Shown here: positions 9,647-18,644 of the stretch, one piece after another
How the letters are laid out: each line of letters opens with the position of its first letter
How positions within the stretch are numbered: position 1 is the first letter of the stretch
NCBI RefSeq assembly: GCF_011078175.1
Contig: NZ_JAALCJ010000004.1
Location: 372,001 to 436,000, forward strand
Length of the DNA: 64,000 nt
Source of the DNA: Enterobacter cloacae
Lineage (GTDB): Bacteria > Pseudomonadota > Gammaproteobacteria > Enterobacterales > Enterobacteriaceae
Direction: 5' to 3'
The notes under the pieces: generated by a model
What the model was told of the DNA's origin: nothing
The model's database searches: none
Seen by the model: the letters and a program-made list of their open reading frames with translations, nothing else
Translations under genes and position numbers: made by a program

Positions 9647-10966
9647 TCAGACTTCCAGTCCCGCCCGGTATTGACCCCATTTCAGCACCGAGTTGACGCC
9701 GATGGAGAGGAACGGCTCCGGCGGGGTTTTGTTCGGGCCCGGCGAGGCGGTCAGGAAGTCGATCAGCTCGTTGCGTTCGCCCGCGATCATATCCGCCAGC
9801 AGTTTGCCGGTGGCGGTGCCCCGGGTGATCCCCAGCCCGTTACAGCACAGCGCACCGTAGACGTTCGGTGCCAGCTGGCCGAAGAAACCCTCATGGTTTT
9901 CCGACAGACAAATCGCTCCGCTCCATGAATATTCAAAATCAACCTTATCGAGCATCGGGAAGCGGCGTTCAAACGACTTACGGTGGTTAGCGATAAAACT
10001 CTTAAGATGCTGCTCGCGTGGGCGGCCGTCCGGGTGGAAGCTAAAGCTGTTGCGCACCAGAATACGGTTATCTACCGTCCGACGTACGGTGCTGCCAAAC
10101 GGATGCGCCGGGATCACCCCCCAGACCGGTTTGCCGCCGAGCAGAGCCTGTTCATCCGCCGTCAGCGGGCGTGTCAGGCTGCCGTACAGGAAGGTTGGCA
10201 GCAGACGCCCGCGCAGAAAGCCAAAATGCGAGGCAAACGCGTTATTCGCCAGAATCAGTTTATCCGCCGTGATGCTGCCTTTGTCATGCACCAGCGTCAC
10301 CCTGTCGCCGTAGTTAATGGCGGTAATCGGCGTGTATTCATAAAGCGTCACGTTCGACGGCAGGCTGTCAGCCAGTCCCTTCACCAGCGCCGACGGCTGA
10401 AGAAGGATCGTCCCCGGAATATAAAGCGCCTGTTTGTAGTAGGAGGTGCCGATATGATCGGGCAGGTCGTTGCCCGCAATCATCTGCGTTTCACGGCCAA
10501 TCTTCTCCAGACCGCGGCGGTAGGCTTCGAGGATCGCCACGCCCTGCTCACCCACCGCCGCCTGATATTTGCCGGATTCGGACATCTGGCACGCAATGCC
10601 GTGCTCCTCCACGATGCCGCGCAGGACGTTCTGTCCCAGGGTGTTGAGCTTGAGGATCAGTCTGGCGGTGGTGACATCGCCAATATAGTCCTTGGCACCG
10701 ATGTCGTGCGGCACGTCAATGGCAAAGCCTGCATTGCGTCCGGCCGGGCCGTATCCTACCTCCTGCGCCTCAATCAGTACGATTTCGTCGTCTGGAAAAT
10801 TGAGTGCCATCTGGCGGGCGGCGGCAAGCCCGGTTAATCCGGCCCCCACAATGGCCCAGCGGGCATGTTTTTGCCCAACGTGGGCAGGACGCGGGGTGCG
10901 CGATGGACTGGTGTGATACCACCCTGGTAGGGCGTCATCAGCAGGAAGAGAGGTGATCTTTTGCAC
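9647..10966 (-). CDS. FAD-dependent oxidoreductase (DAO family, PuuB-like)
   Basis: The 439-residue protein has an N-terminal Rossmann fold with VGAGLTGLAAA at about 40-50 and then the pattern of the D-amino-acid oxidase superfamily (GYGPAGRNAGF near 72-82, where a GRNAGF segment is typical). The C-terminal GLGITRGTATGKLLADMI contacts FAD. It resembles gamma-glutamylputrescine oxidoreductase, so its likely reaction is oxidation of an amine or amino acid to an aldehyde or keto acid. It has its own promoter region with a 21-bp operator-like dyad and belongs functionally with the upstream aldehyde dehydrogenase and lyase. Confidence 0.82.
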   Translation of the reverse strand: MQKITSLPADDALPGWYHTSPSRTPRPAHVGQKHARWAIVGAGLTGLAAARQMALNFPDDEIVLIEAQEVGYGPAGRNAGFAIDVPHDIGAKDYIGDVTTARLILKLNTLGQNVLRGIVEEHGIACQMSESGKYQAAVGEQGVAILEAYRRGLEKIGRETQMIAGNDLPDHIGTSYYKQALYIPGTILLQPSALVKGLADSLPSNVTLYEYTPITAINYGDRVTLVHDKGSITADKLILANNAFASHFGFLRGRLLPTFLYGSLTRPLTADEQALLGGKPVWGVIPAHPFGSTVRRTVDNRILVRNSFSFHPDGRPREQHLKSFIANHRKSFERRFPMLDKVDFEYSWSGAICLSENHEGFFGQLAPNVYGALCCNGLGITRGTATGKLLADMIAGERNELIDFLTASPGPNKTPPEPFLSIGVNSVLKWGQYRAGLEV

Positions 10967-11064
10967 GTTGATTACTCCAGTACGCTGTCATTTTTTCTTT
11001 CGCTTGCGAGGATCCGTAAGCGCTGCTGATGTCATGGTAGCCAGGTAAACAAGTTGAATACGTG

Positions 11065-11085
11065 ATGTATATCTCATGTATACAA
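11065..11085. promoter_or_regulatory. Candidate GntR-type operator before the FAD oxidoreductase
   Basis: Read on the minus strand: TTGTAT, nine bases starting ACAT, then ATACAT. This matches in arms and spacing the site at 14793 before the lyase gene. It lies 99 bases upstream of the oxidoreductase start. Confidence 0.55.
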
Positions 11086-11214
11086 CAAGTATAAAAATAG
11101 TTAATTTACTGTTAATTCAGGCGTAAAAACGCCCCCGAGTACTCGGCGACAGAGGGGATGGATTCGGTGATTTTTGCCCGCCAGCACGTCCGGCAGGCGT
11201 CGTGTCAGGCAGGT

Positions 11215-11904
11215 TTATTCCGTAGACTGGACGCGCTCGTCGGCTTTTAGCCCCTGCGGCGCGATAAAGATCTCCATGTTTTCCCGGGATAGCTCCCAGT
11301 GCTCGAACACCAGATCCACCACGGTCTGCTCATCCCGTGCTTCCAGCGCGGCGATAAACGCATCGTGGTGAGCGGCGGACAGTTGCAAACGCCGCTCCAT
11401 GTCATCATTTTGCGGACGGAAAAAGGTGTGACCGATGCGGCAATGATCTATCAGCAAACGACCGAGGCTCGGTTGCAGGTAGGGATTCGCCGCCATCTCA
11501 CCCATGATCTCGTGAAAGCGATTGTTTTCCAGAGCTAACGCTTCGGCGTCATGGCTCTGGACCGCTTTACGAAAGCGTTTCTGCGTCTCCTTCAGCGCCT
11601 TTAGCTGCGCGGGCTTGTAATGCTGGACCGCAAGACGTCCAATGGCCGCATAGATCATCGGTGCCACCAGAAAGAAGTTACGCAGCGTGGCATGGCTCAT
11701 GGGGATCACCCGCACGCCCCGCTTTTCAACAATCTCCAGATACCCTTCCCCGGCCAGACGCTGGAAAACTTCGCGCACCGGCGTGCGCGAAAGACCGTAT
11801 TGCGCAGTCAGGCTGGCTTCATCCAGCAGCGCGTCCGGGTCCAGTTCCATGGTTAAGATCAGGCGCTTGAGATCCTCATACAGCGCAGCCTTCCCCGTTC
11901 TCAT
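11215..11904 (-). CDS. GntR/FadR-family transcriptional regulator
   Basis: This 229-residue protein has an N-terminal winged helix (about 5-70, containing YGLSRTPVREVFQRLAGEG) and a C-terminal FCD ligand-binding domain with its histidines (for example NNRFHEIMGEM near 127 and a later AAHHDAFI). FCD-type GntR proteins sense small carboxylates or amino acids. It sits inside a minus-strand cluster with an aldehyde dehydrogenase, a DHDPS-family lyase and an FAD oxidoreductase, which it most likely controls through the two TTGTAT-N9-ATACAW sites. Confidence 0.88.
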   Translation of the reverse strand: MRTGKAALYEDLKRLILTMELDPDALLDEASLTAQYGLSRTPVREVFQRLAGEGYLEIVEKRGVRVIPMSHATLRNFFLVAPMIYAAIGRLAVQHYKPAQLKALKETQKRFRKAVQSHDAEALALENNRFHEIMGEMAANPYLQPSLGRLLIDHCRIGHTFFRPQNDDMERRLQLSAAHHDAFIAALEARDEQTVVDLVFEHWELSRENMEIFIAPQGLKADERVQSTE

Positions 11905-11987
11905 TCCCGCCTCCTTAAAATCGACCTGTGATGCTGCTTAACCTACAGATAAAGGCGCGCGACGGCAAAAATTATCCATAGCCGCGA

Positions 11988-12296
11988 TCACGTTCTGCGC
12001 ATCTCGCTGGCCGTCTGGTAGATCAACATCAGGAGCGGCTCCGGATCCCGGTCAGGTGGATGACGCAGGATCTCCCCGCGCAGCCAGATAATTTCACTGC
12101 TGGCGCGCTGGCGAAACGAGGCGACCTGCCCGGCATTTTTTAGCCACTTCAATATAAAGGCATTTTTCTGCCGGTTAGAGGCGATGCGTCCCTGCTTCCT
12201 CGACAGCCCTACCGCCACCAAAAGACAGAAATAGAAATGAATTCTCTCTTCCAGGCCGTTAAACACGGCTTCAGGCGTGGTCTTCTGCAACATCAA
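11988..12296 (-). CDS. Hypothetical protein (doubtful)
   Basis: An open frame of 102 codons fills the 366-base gap between the aldehyde dehydrogenase and the GntR gene and overlaps the dehydrogenase end by 26 bases. The product is basic, with one short hydrophobic stretch (FYFCLLVAVGL). I recognise no family. There is no clear ribosome site. It may be a non-coding spacer or a remnant. Otherwise the gap holds nothing I can identify. Confidence 0.25.
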   Translation of the reverse strand: MMLQKTTPEAVFNGLEERIHFYFCLLVAVGLSRKQGRIASNRQKNAFILKWLKNAGQVASFRQRASSEIIWLRGEILRHPPDRDPEPLLMLIYQTASEMRRT

Positions 12297-13770
12297 TCCA
12301 GATGGTCTTCAGTTCGGTGTACTGATCGAGCGCGAACACGGATTTATCCCGCCCGCCGAAACCGGACTGCTTATAGCCCCCAAACGGCGTGGTGGCGTCA
12401 CCTTCCCCGAAGCAGTTCACGGTCACGGTTCCGGCGCGAACGGCACGCGATACGCGGATGGCGCGATTAAGCGTGCCGGTATAGACCGACGCCGCCAGTC
12501 CGTAAGGGGTATCGTTCGCCAGCGCGATGGCCTCCTCTTCAGTTTTAAAGGTGGAGACGCACAGCACCGGGCCGAAAATCTCTTCGCGGAACAGCGCGCT
12601 TTCCGGCGTGACGCCGTCAATCACCGTCGGCTGGACGTAAGCCCCCTGTTCGGTATTACCGCCGTGCAGCACGCGCAGACCTTCCTGACGCGCCGTATTG
12701 AGGTAGCTGCTCACCTTGCTGAAATGCTCGGGCGAGACCATCGAGCCCAGACGGTTGTTGGGGTCGAGCGGGTTGCCCATTTTCCAGCTACCGATCTGCT
12801 TCGCCATCTCTGCCAGCAGCGCCTCTTTCACCTCTTCCTGCACCAGCAGGCGCGAGGTGGCCGAGCAGTTCTCGCCCATGTTCCAGAACGCGCCGTTAAG
12901 CACGTGTCCCGCCACCGCAGCAATATCGTCGGCATCGTTAAACACCAGCGCCGGGTTTTTCCCGCCGCACTCCAGCACCACCTTTTTCAGGTTTGACTCT
13001 GCCGCATAGTGCAGGAAGCGACGCCCGGTCGCGGTCGAACCGGTAAAGCTGACCATATCGATATCCGGATGCAGGCCTATCGGCTCACCCACTTCTTTCC
13101 CGGTGCCGGTAACGATGTTAAGCACCCCTGCCGGTATGCCTGCTTCAAACGCCAGTTCCGCAATACGCAACGCCGTGAGTGATGTCTGCTCAGCCGGTTT
13201 CACAATAATCGAACAGCCGGCCGCCAGCGCCGGGCCAATTTTCCAGGCCAGCATCAGCAGCGGGAAGTTCCACGGCAGAACGCAACCCACCACGCCAATC
13301 GGCTCACGGACCACCAGCGCCAGCGCATTGCCCGTCGGTGCCGTGTGGTCGTATAGCTTGTCGATGGCTTCCGCATGCCACTTCAGCACATGGATGGTTT
13401 CCGGCACGTCTACCGTCAGGCACTCGCTGACCGGCTTGCCGCTGTCGAGGCTTTCCAGCACGGCGAGGGATTCGGTCTCCTGCTCCATCAGCGCCGCCAG
13501 TTTGAGCAGGACCGCCTTGCGCTCGCCTGGTGCCCGCTTGCGCCAGCTTCCAGCTTCAAAGGCGGCGCGCGCCGCACTCACCGCCGCGTTAACGTCAGAC
13601 TCATCGCACGCAGCAAGCGTTCCGATGGCTTCACCGGTCGCCGGGTTGTACGTCGTCAGGGTTTGACCGGAACGCGCCGGGGAGAAACGGCCATCGATAA
13701 ACGCCTTGTCCGGAAGCGTAAGTTCATGCGCCAGGCGCGTGACATCGTTGAGTGTCTGAAGCTGTTTCAT
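12271..13770 (-). CDS. NAD(P)-dependent aldehyde dehydrogenase (PuuC-like)
   Basis: This 499-residue enzyme carries the whole aldehyde dehydrogenase signature set: the PWNFP motif with N168, the FTGS nucleotide loop near 242, the general base in LECGG (E267) and the catalytic cysteine C302 in GENCSATS. The C-terminus (FGGYKQSG... and ELKTIWI) resembles PuuC, which oxidises gamma-glutamyl-aminobutyraldehyde. It begins 9 bases after the lyase gene, so the two are co-translated. It probably oxidises an aldehyde generated by the nearby lyase or FAD oxidoreductase. The exact substrate is not known. Confidence 0.88.
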   Translation of the reverse strand: MKQLQTLNDVTRLAHELTLPDKAFIDGRFSPARSGQTLTTYNPATGEAIGTLAACDESDVNAAVSAARAAFEAGSWRKRAPGERKAVLLKLAALMEQETESLAVLESLDSGKPVSECLTVDVPETIHVLKWHAEAIDKLYDHTAPTGNALALVVREPIGVVGCVLPWNFPLLMLAWKIGPALAAGCSIIVKPAEQTSLTALRIAELAFEAGIPAGVLNIVTGTGKEVGEPIGLHPDIDMVSFTGSTATGRRFLHYAAESNLKKVVLECGGKNPALVFNDADDIAAVAGHVLNGAFWNMGENCSATSRLLVQEEVKEALLAEMAKQIGSWKMGNPLDPNNRLGSMVSPEHFSKVSSYLNTARQEGLRVLHGGNTEQGAYVQPTVIDGVTPESALFREEIFGPVLCVSTFKTEEEAIALANDTPYGLAASVYTGTLNRAIRVSRAVRAGTVTVNCFGEGDATTPFGGYKQSGFGGRDKSVFALDQYTELKTIWIDVAEDHA

Positions 13771-13779
13771 CCTGCCCCC

Positions 13780-14682
13780 TTACGCTGCCGTAACCGCTGC
13801 CACGTTGCGTTTCACCCCGGCAATCACCGCCTTCAGCTGTGCTTTCTCTTCTTCGTCGAGGCTTTGCAGCGGCGCACGCACCTGACCCGAGGTCAGACCG
13901 TTCAGCTCGCAGCCGTAGCGGATAGACTGCACAAACTTGCCGCCGTCGAGGAAGTTCATGAGTGGCATCATCGCCGCCATGATCTTGCGACCTTTCTCAA
14001 AGTCTTTTTCGACCACGCAAGCCTCATACAGCGCAACGTGTTCACGCGGAATGAAGTTAGACCCGGCACATACCCAGCTGCGTGCGCCCCAGGCGAAGAA
14101 CTCCAGCGCCTGATCGTCCCAGCCGCAGGAGAGAGTGATATTGGGGAATTTGCAGGCCAGAAGATGCAGGTTATTAAAATCACCGGAGCTTTCTTTAATG
14201 GCGACCACGTTGGACGAACGGCTCACCGCGCGGAAGTAGGTTTCACCCATGGTGATCCCCATTCGGCCCGGGTAGTTGTAGAGCATAATCGGCAGCTGCG
14301 CGGCTTTATCCACCGTCAGCGCGTGATGCGCATTTTCCAGCTCGGTAGGCAGCGCGTACGGCGGCGACGTAACCAGAATGGCGTCAGCCTTTATTTCGCG
14401 GGCGTGCTTCGCATAGTCCACGGCATCTTCCGTACGGATAGCACCGGTACCGACAATCAGCGGCAGCCGGTTGCCTATCACCTGACGCGCATGTTCGGCC
14501 AGCGCCTTACGCTCTTCTGCGCTCTGGGCATAGTATTCCCCCGTTGAACCACCAATGATAATGCCGTGCACGCGCCCCTCGATCAGCGACTCCAGCACAT
14601 CCGCAAACCGCGCAAAATCAATGCTGCCATCGGCGGCATAGGGGGTAATTGCCGGGGTGTAGATACCTTCAAATGTGAACAC
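13780..14682 (-). CDS. Dihydrodipicolinate synthase-family lyase
   Basis: The 300-residue protein is a (beta/alpha)8 barrel of the DHDPS/NAL class I aldolase family. The GGSTGE loop is at 44-49, the tyrosine is Y135 in YNYPGR, and the Schiff-base lysine is K163 in AIKESS. The family uses pyruvate or pyruvate-derived sugar acids for aldol cleavage or dehydration. As this gene is in a GntR/aldehyde-dehydrogenase catabolic cluster, it is unlikely to serve lysine synthesis. It is first in the minus-strand cluster and has an operator-like dyad 111 bases upstream. Confidence 0.85.
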   Translation of the reverse strand: MFTFEGIYTPAITPYAADGSIDFARFADVLESLIEGRVHGIIIGGSTGEYYAQSAEERKALAEHARQVIGNRLPLIVGTGAIRTEDAVDYAKHAREIKADAILVTSPPYALPTELENAHHALTVDKAAQLPIMLYNYPGRMGITMGETYFRAVSRSSNVVAIKESSGDFNNLHLLACKFPNITLSCGWDDQALEFFAWGARSWVCAGSNFIPREHVALYEACVVEKDFEKGRKIMAAMMPLMNFLDGGKFVQSIRYGCELNGLTSGQVRAPLQSLDEEEKAQLKAVIAGVKRNVAAVTAA

Positions 14683-15065
14683 GATAACCTCCAGGGAAAA
14701 TCTTTATGGGACTGCATGTGCAACAGCCAGACAGGCTGCGTTTGTTAAAAATTTGCACAGAGGAGCGAAAGAGGTCAATGCGTGAATATTTTTTGTATAC
14801 ATAGTAAATACAACATAAATACGTACAAGTAGTAAATTCCTACCGATGACAAAAAATTATTTATTAATATTCAATAAATTAAAAACATTATTCAGGCGTA
14901 GTAATTTTCTACATGTTTTCAGATAACGATCACATTCTGGAATTATTGCTCCTGGAGACGTATTTACAGCGTCAAAACGGCGGCATAGCTTTACAGCAAT
15001 ATTTAACCAGAATTTAACAGCCAGCCGCTTTGGTTGTAATGAAAATGTAAACAGAGGTACAGGGT
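14683..15065. other. Divergent intergenic region, lyase / YddG-like exporter
   Basis: These 383 bases separate divergent genes and are unusually AT-rich from 14780 to 14890. They hold a clear 21-bp dyad at 14793 and presumably both promoters. No open frame here has coding character. Confidence 0.55.
14793..14813. promoter_or_regulatory. Candidate GntR-type operator in the lyase/exporter intergenic region
   Basis: TTGTAT, nine bases starting ACAT, then ATACAA forms a 21-bp inverted repeat with the same arms and spacing as the site at 11065. Two copies near two genes of one cluster, with a GntR gene between them, point to a common regulator. Confidence 0.55.
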
Positions 15066-15983
15066 ATGCCCCAGAAGAAAGCCACACTCATCGGACTGAT
15101 TGCCATCCTGCTGTGGAGCGCCATCGTTGGGTTGATCAAAAGCGTGAGTGAAGGCTTCGGCCCGGTTGGCGGCGCGGCGCTGATTTACACCTGTAGCGCC
15201 ATTCTTCTGCTGTTCACCGTGGGCTTTCCGACACTAAGTCGATTTCCCCGCAGCTACCTCATTTTCGGCAGTATTCTGTTCGTCTGCTACGAACTCTGTC
15301 TGTCGCTGTCCCTGGGCTTCACCCATTCTGGCCGCCAGGCTATTGAAGTCGGGATGGTGAACTATCTCTGGCCGAGTATGACCATACTGCTGTCAGTTAT
15401 CGTGAACCGACAAAAGACCAGCCCGCTGATTATTCCCGGCATCATTTTAGCCGTCGCCGGAATTTGCCGGGTATTAGGCGGCGATAAGGGTTTTTCTTTC
15501 ACCGGGATGAGCCATAACGTCATGGAAAATCCGCTCAGTTATGGCCTGGCCTTTAGCGGTGCCATTATTTGGGCAATATATTGTGTGGTCACCAAAATTA
15601 TCGCTAAAGGCAATAACGGGATCACCTTGTTCTTTATTTTGACCGCGATGACATTATGGGTTAAATACCTCATCTCCCCTCAGCCAGAGTTTATTCTTTC
15701 CTGGCATGCATGGATAAGTTTATTGCTGGCCGCCATCGCCATGGGCTTTGGTTATGCCGCCTGGAACGTCGGCATTCTGCACGGCAACGTGACGATGCTG
15801 GCAGCCGCCTCATATTTTATCCCTGTTATCTCAGCGGTACTGGCCGCGGTTATGTTGAATTCACACCTGACGATCGCGTTCTGGCAAGGCACTGCCATGG
15901 TGAGTCTGGGCTCGCTGATCTGCTGGTGGTCTACCCGCAGCACTGCACCGAAAGCCGTACCTGTTATAAGAGAAAGCAAGTAA
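15066..15983 (+). CDS. YddG-like aromatic amino acid exporter (DMT family)
   Basis: The 305-residue inner-membrane protein has ten predicted helices in two EamA halves and resembles E. coli YddG closely at its N-terminus (KATLIGLIAILLWS) and in the conserved AIEVGMVNYLWPS and FGYAAWNVGILHGNVT segments. YddG exports aromatic amino acids and paraquat-like compounds. yddG maps elsewhere in E. coli, so this may be a second, paralogous copy. It is divergent from the lyase gene and shares its operator region. Confidence 0.85.
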   Translation: MPQKKATLIGLIAILLWSAIVGLIKSVSEGFGPVGGAALIYTCSAILLLFTVGFPTLSRFPRSYLIFGSILFVCYELCLSLSLGFTHSGRQAIEVGMVNYLWPSMTILLSVIVNRQKTSPLIIPGIILAVAGICRVLGGDKGFSFTGMSHNVMENPLSYGLAFSGAIIWAIYCVVTKIIAKGNNGITLFFILTAMTLWVKYLISPQPEFILSWHAWISLLLAAIAMGFGYAAWNVGILHGNVTMLAAASYFIPVISAVLAAVMLNSHLTIAFWQGTAMVSLGSLICWWSTRSTAPKAVPVIRESK

Positions 15984-16199
15984 GACCCTAATAACAATAA
16001 AGCCTCTTACCCGACCATCCTGCATCGGAGGAATATTTATAATGAACTGCCCGATTTAACAGAAAAAATATTTATTACGTTCGCTTTAACACTATTACCT
16101 GACCTACATTTAAACCGCGATCGACGGATGAGCGGCAATGGCTTTTGTGCCCGTTGCAGGCCGTTAATCCGACGACATCGGGGAAAGACAGGAGTTACC

Positions 16200-17585
16200 A
16201 TGTCAAATACCATTTCTGTAGAAGACGTCCCTCTTAACCGCTTTCACCGGTTGCTGACCGTGCGTTCAGGCGGCGGATCCTTTGTCGATGGATACGTGCT
16301 CAGTATTATCGGCATCGCCATGATGAAAGTCTCCCCCGCCCTCGGACTGAGCGCATTCTGGGAAGGATTGATTGCCGCCTCGGCGCTGATCGGTATCTTC
16401 TTCGGCGGCTTTATCGGCGGTGCGCTAACGGATCGTCTTGGCCGACGCGTTCTCTATTTCGTGGGCCCAACCCTTTTCGTCGTCTGCTCTGTCGCACAAT
16501 ACTGGGTACAAAGCGGCGAAATGCTGTTTGCGCTGCGCTTTATGAATGGCGTTGCCGTCGGGATTGAATACCCGGTCGCGACCGCTTTCCTGGTGGAGTT
16601 TCTGCCGAAGAAAAACCGTGGACCGTGTCTCGCGACGCTGACCATCCTCTGGTTTGCGGGCGCAGCCGTGGCGTATCTGACCGGCGAAGCCATTCTTAAT
16701 TTTGGTGGCCCCGACGCCTGGCGCCTGACGCTGGCCAGTACCGCCATCATCGGCGCTCTGCTGTTCATCGTCCGCCTGGGCACCCCGGAATCGCCGCGCT
16801 GGTTAATGAGCAAAGGCCGCCATGCCGAGGCCGAAGCGATTATCCGCCGCGTTTACGGCCCTGAATTTGGTCTGGATAACTTACCGGTGCAGGCTGAAAG
16901 TAAAAACCTCTCGTTTGCCAACCTGCTTCATTCTGGCTACGGAAAACGCATGGCGTTTGTGACGGTTTTCTGGACGTGTTCGGTGATCCCGGTGTTTGCC
17001 GTCTATGCCTTTGCGCCAAAGGTGCTGGACGCGCTGCATCTGAGCGGTAACTGGGCCTCTTACGGCTCGGTGGCGATCACCCTGCTGTTCGTGGTCGGCT
17101 GCGTCATTGCCACCCGCCTGGTCAATATCCTGGGGCGTCGTAAGCTGCTGCTACACAGCTTCCTGTGGTCCGGGCTGGCGCTGCTGCTGTTAGGTTTTCT
17201 GCGTGACGGGCCGTCTGCGGTGATCCTGCTGATGTTTGGCCTGTACGCGCTGTTTATTGGCGGGGCGCAGGTTCTGCAATTGGTCTACCCGAACGAGATT
17301 TTCCCGACGGAAATCCGCGCGGGGGCCGTGGGCGTTGGCACATCGCTGTCGCGTATTGGCGCGGCAGTCGGCACCTGGCTGGTACCGGTGTCGCTACAGA
17401 GCCTCGGCATTGGCCCGACGATGTATATCGCCGCTGCAATCACCTTCTTTGGTCTGGCGGTGTCGTGGTTCCTCGCACCGGAAACGAACGCTCGCAGCCT
17501 GGAGGATGCCTCCTCGCTTGAGGAAACGCCCTCGCGTGAAAAGCCCCCGATGCAGGCGGTGATGCCGAAGCGTCAAAGCCTGTAA
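16200..17585 (+). CDS. MFS metabolite:H+ symporter
   Basis: I use the ATG at 16200, which follows an ACAGGAG site. An in-frame ATG at 16128 adds 24 non-conserved residues. The 461-residue protein has twelve helices, the MFS loop motif GGALTDRLGRR after helix 2 and the PESPRWL motif at the central loop, which is seen in sugar porters and aromatic-acid symporters. The hydrophilic C-terminal tail is rich in glutamate and proline. Neighbours are regulators and a UbiD-type decarboxylase, so uptake of an aromatic or other carboxylic acid is a reasonable but unproven guess. Confidence 0.85.
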   Translation: MSNTISVEDVPLNRFHRLLTVRSGGGSFVDGYVLSIIGIAMMKVSPALGLSAFWEGLIAASALIGIFFGGFIGGALTDRLGRRVLYFVGPTLFVVCSVAQYWVQSGEMLFALRFMNGVAVGIEYPVATAFLVEFLPKKNRGPCLATLTILWFAGAAVAYLTGEAILNFGGPDAWRLTLASTAIIGALLFIVRLGTPESPRWLMSKGRHAEAEAIIRRVYGPEFGLDNLPVQAESKNLSFANLLHSGYGKRMAFVTVFWTCSVIPVFAVYAFAPKVLDALHLSGNWASYGSVAITLLFVVGCVIATRLVNILGRRKLLLHSFLWSGLALLLLGFLRDGPSAVILLMFGLYALFIGGAQVLQLVYPNEIFPTEIRAGAVGVGTSLSRIGAAVGTWLVPVSLQSLGIGPTMYIAAAITFFGLAVSWFLAPETNARSLEDASSLEETPSREKPPMQAVMPKRQSL

Positions 17586-17593
17586 AACCTGTT

Positions 17594-17623
17594 GCCGGGT
17601 GGCGCTGCGCTTGCCCGGCCTAC
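17594..17623. repeat. REP element
   Basis: A single REP unit, GCCGGGTGGCGCTGCGC followed by TTGCCCGGCCTAC, lies between the convergent MFS and GlxA-type regulator genes. It probably serves as 3' processing or termination signal for both. Confidence 0.8.
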
Positions 17624-17630
17624 CGATACT

Positions 17631-18644
17631 CTACTCTTTGACCAGCTTTTCCACTTCCCTGCGACGTTTGCGGAAAGAACTCGGCGTTTCACCGTACTGT
17701 TTGCGAAACCATGAGATCAAATGCGACGCGTCCGAAAACCCGGTCGCAGCGGCTATCGCATTAATGCTGTTGCTTGAATCCGCCATCAGCTTACGCGCCT
17801 GCTCAAGGCGCATGCTGCGCCAGTAAACGGCCGCCGAGTGGCCGGTGCATTTAGTAAAAATCAGGTTTAACTGACGGAAGGTGACCCCGGCAAAATCCGC
17901 CACGTCCGCCAGCGGAATCGGCGAATCAAGATGATGCTTCATAAACCCAATCACCTTGCTGACCAGTTCGTTTTCATACACCTCCGGCGCAGTGAGCGAG
18001 GCCTTCTGCCTCCCTTTGCTGGCAGGCTGAGGGGTGTCATCCACCAACAGATACTTCAGCACTTTTTGGGAGCGTACCAGACCGCAATGGCGACGGATCA
18101 GATCCGCCGCGAGATCAATCGCCGTGCCGCCCGGGCACGAGATAATGCCGCCGTCCTTGATATAGGTTTTGTCGATCACCGGAATCGCTTTCGGAAAGCG
18201 CTGCCGGAATTCGTCACGGGTGGTGAAATGGATCGCGCAGTGGCGTCCGTCCAGCAGTCCGGCGTTCCCGGCCACAAACGCCCCGCTGCACAAGGTGATG
18301 ATAGGAATGTTTCGCGCATGCAGTTCGCGCAGTGCCTGTAACAGCCATTCGGGGGGATGGCGCGTCTCTTCAAGCAACCCGCCCGCCACCACGAAGTAAT
18401 CCCACGCCTTGCTGAAATCCAGCTTTGCCGTAGGCGAAACCGGCAGCCCACAGCTGGCCGTGACCGGCTGGTCGTCACAGGTCATCCACTCCCAGCGGCA
18501 AAAGATTTGCCGGCTGGAGAAGGATTCGTCCGCCGCAAAACGCAACGACTCCACCAGCCCGGCAACCGAGGCCAGGGTGAACTGGCGCATCAGCAAAAAA
18601 CCGATGGTCAAATCGGGCTTCGGCTCATCGTCGGCTAAGGGCAT
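17631..18644 (-). CDS. GlxA-type AraC-family regulator (DJ-1/PfpI + HTH)
   Basis: This 337-residue protein has an N-terminal DJ-1/PfpI-like domain (about 10-195) with a nucleophile-elbow cysteine in TLCSGAF and a C-terminal AraC/XylS double helix-turn-helix (about 225-330, with INAIAAATGFSDASHLISWFRK). Regulators of this type control catabolic genes and bind amino-acid-like or other small ligands. Its start overlaps the end of the marR gene by 10 bases on the same strand, so the two regulators are co-expressed. Confidence 0.88.
   Translation of the reverse strand: MPLADDEPKPDLTIGFLLMRQFTLASVAGLVESLRFAADESFSSRQIFCRWEWMTCDDQPVTASCGLPVSPTAKLDFSKAWDYFVVAGGLLEETRHPPEWLLQALRELHARNIPIITLCSGAFVAGNAGLLDGRHCAIHFTTRDEFRQRFPKAIPVIDKTYIKDGGIISCPGGTAIDLAADLIRRHCGLVRSQKVLKYLLVDDTPQPASKGRQKASLTAPEVYENELVSKVIGFMKHHLDSPIPLADVADFAGVTFRQLNLIFTKCTGHSAAVYWRSMRLEQARKLMADSSNSINAIAAATGFSDASHLISWFRKQYGETPSSFRKRRREVEKLVKE

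Noticed and set aside
13375..14547. Plus-strand open frame of 390 codons
   Set aside because: Antisense to the aldehyde dehydrogenase and lyase genes, which have full catalytic motifs.
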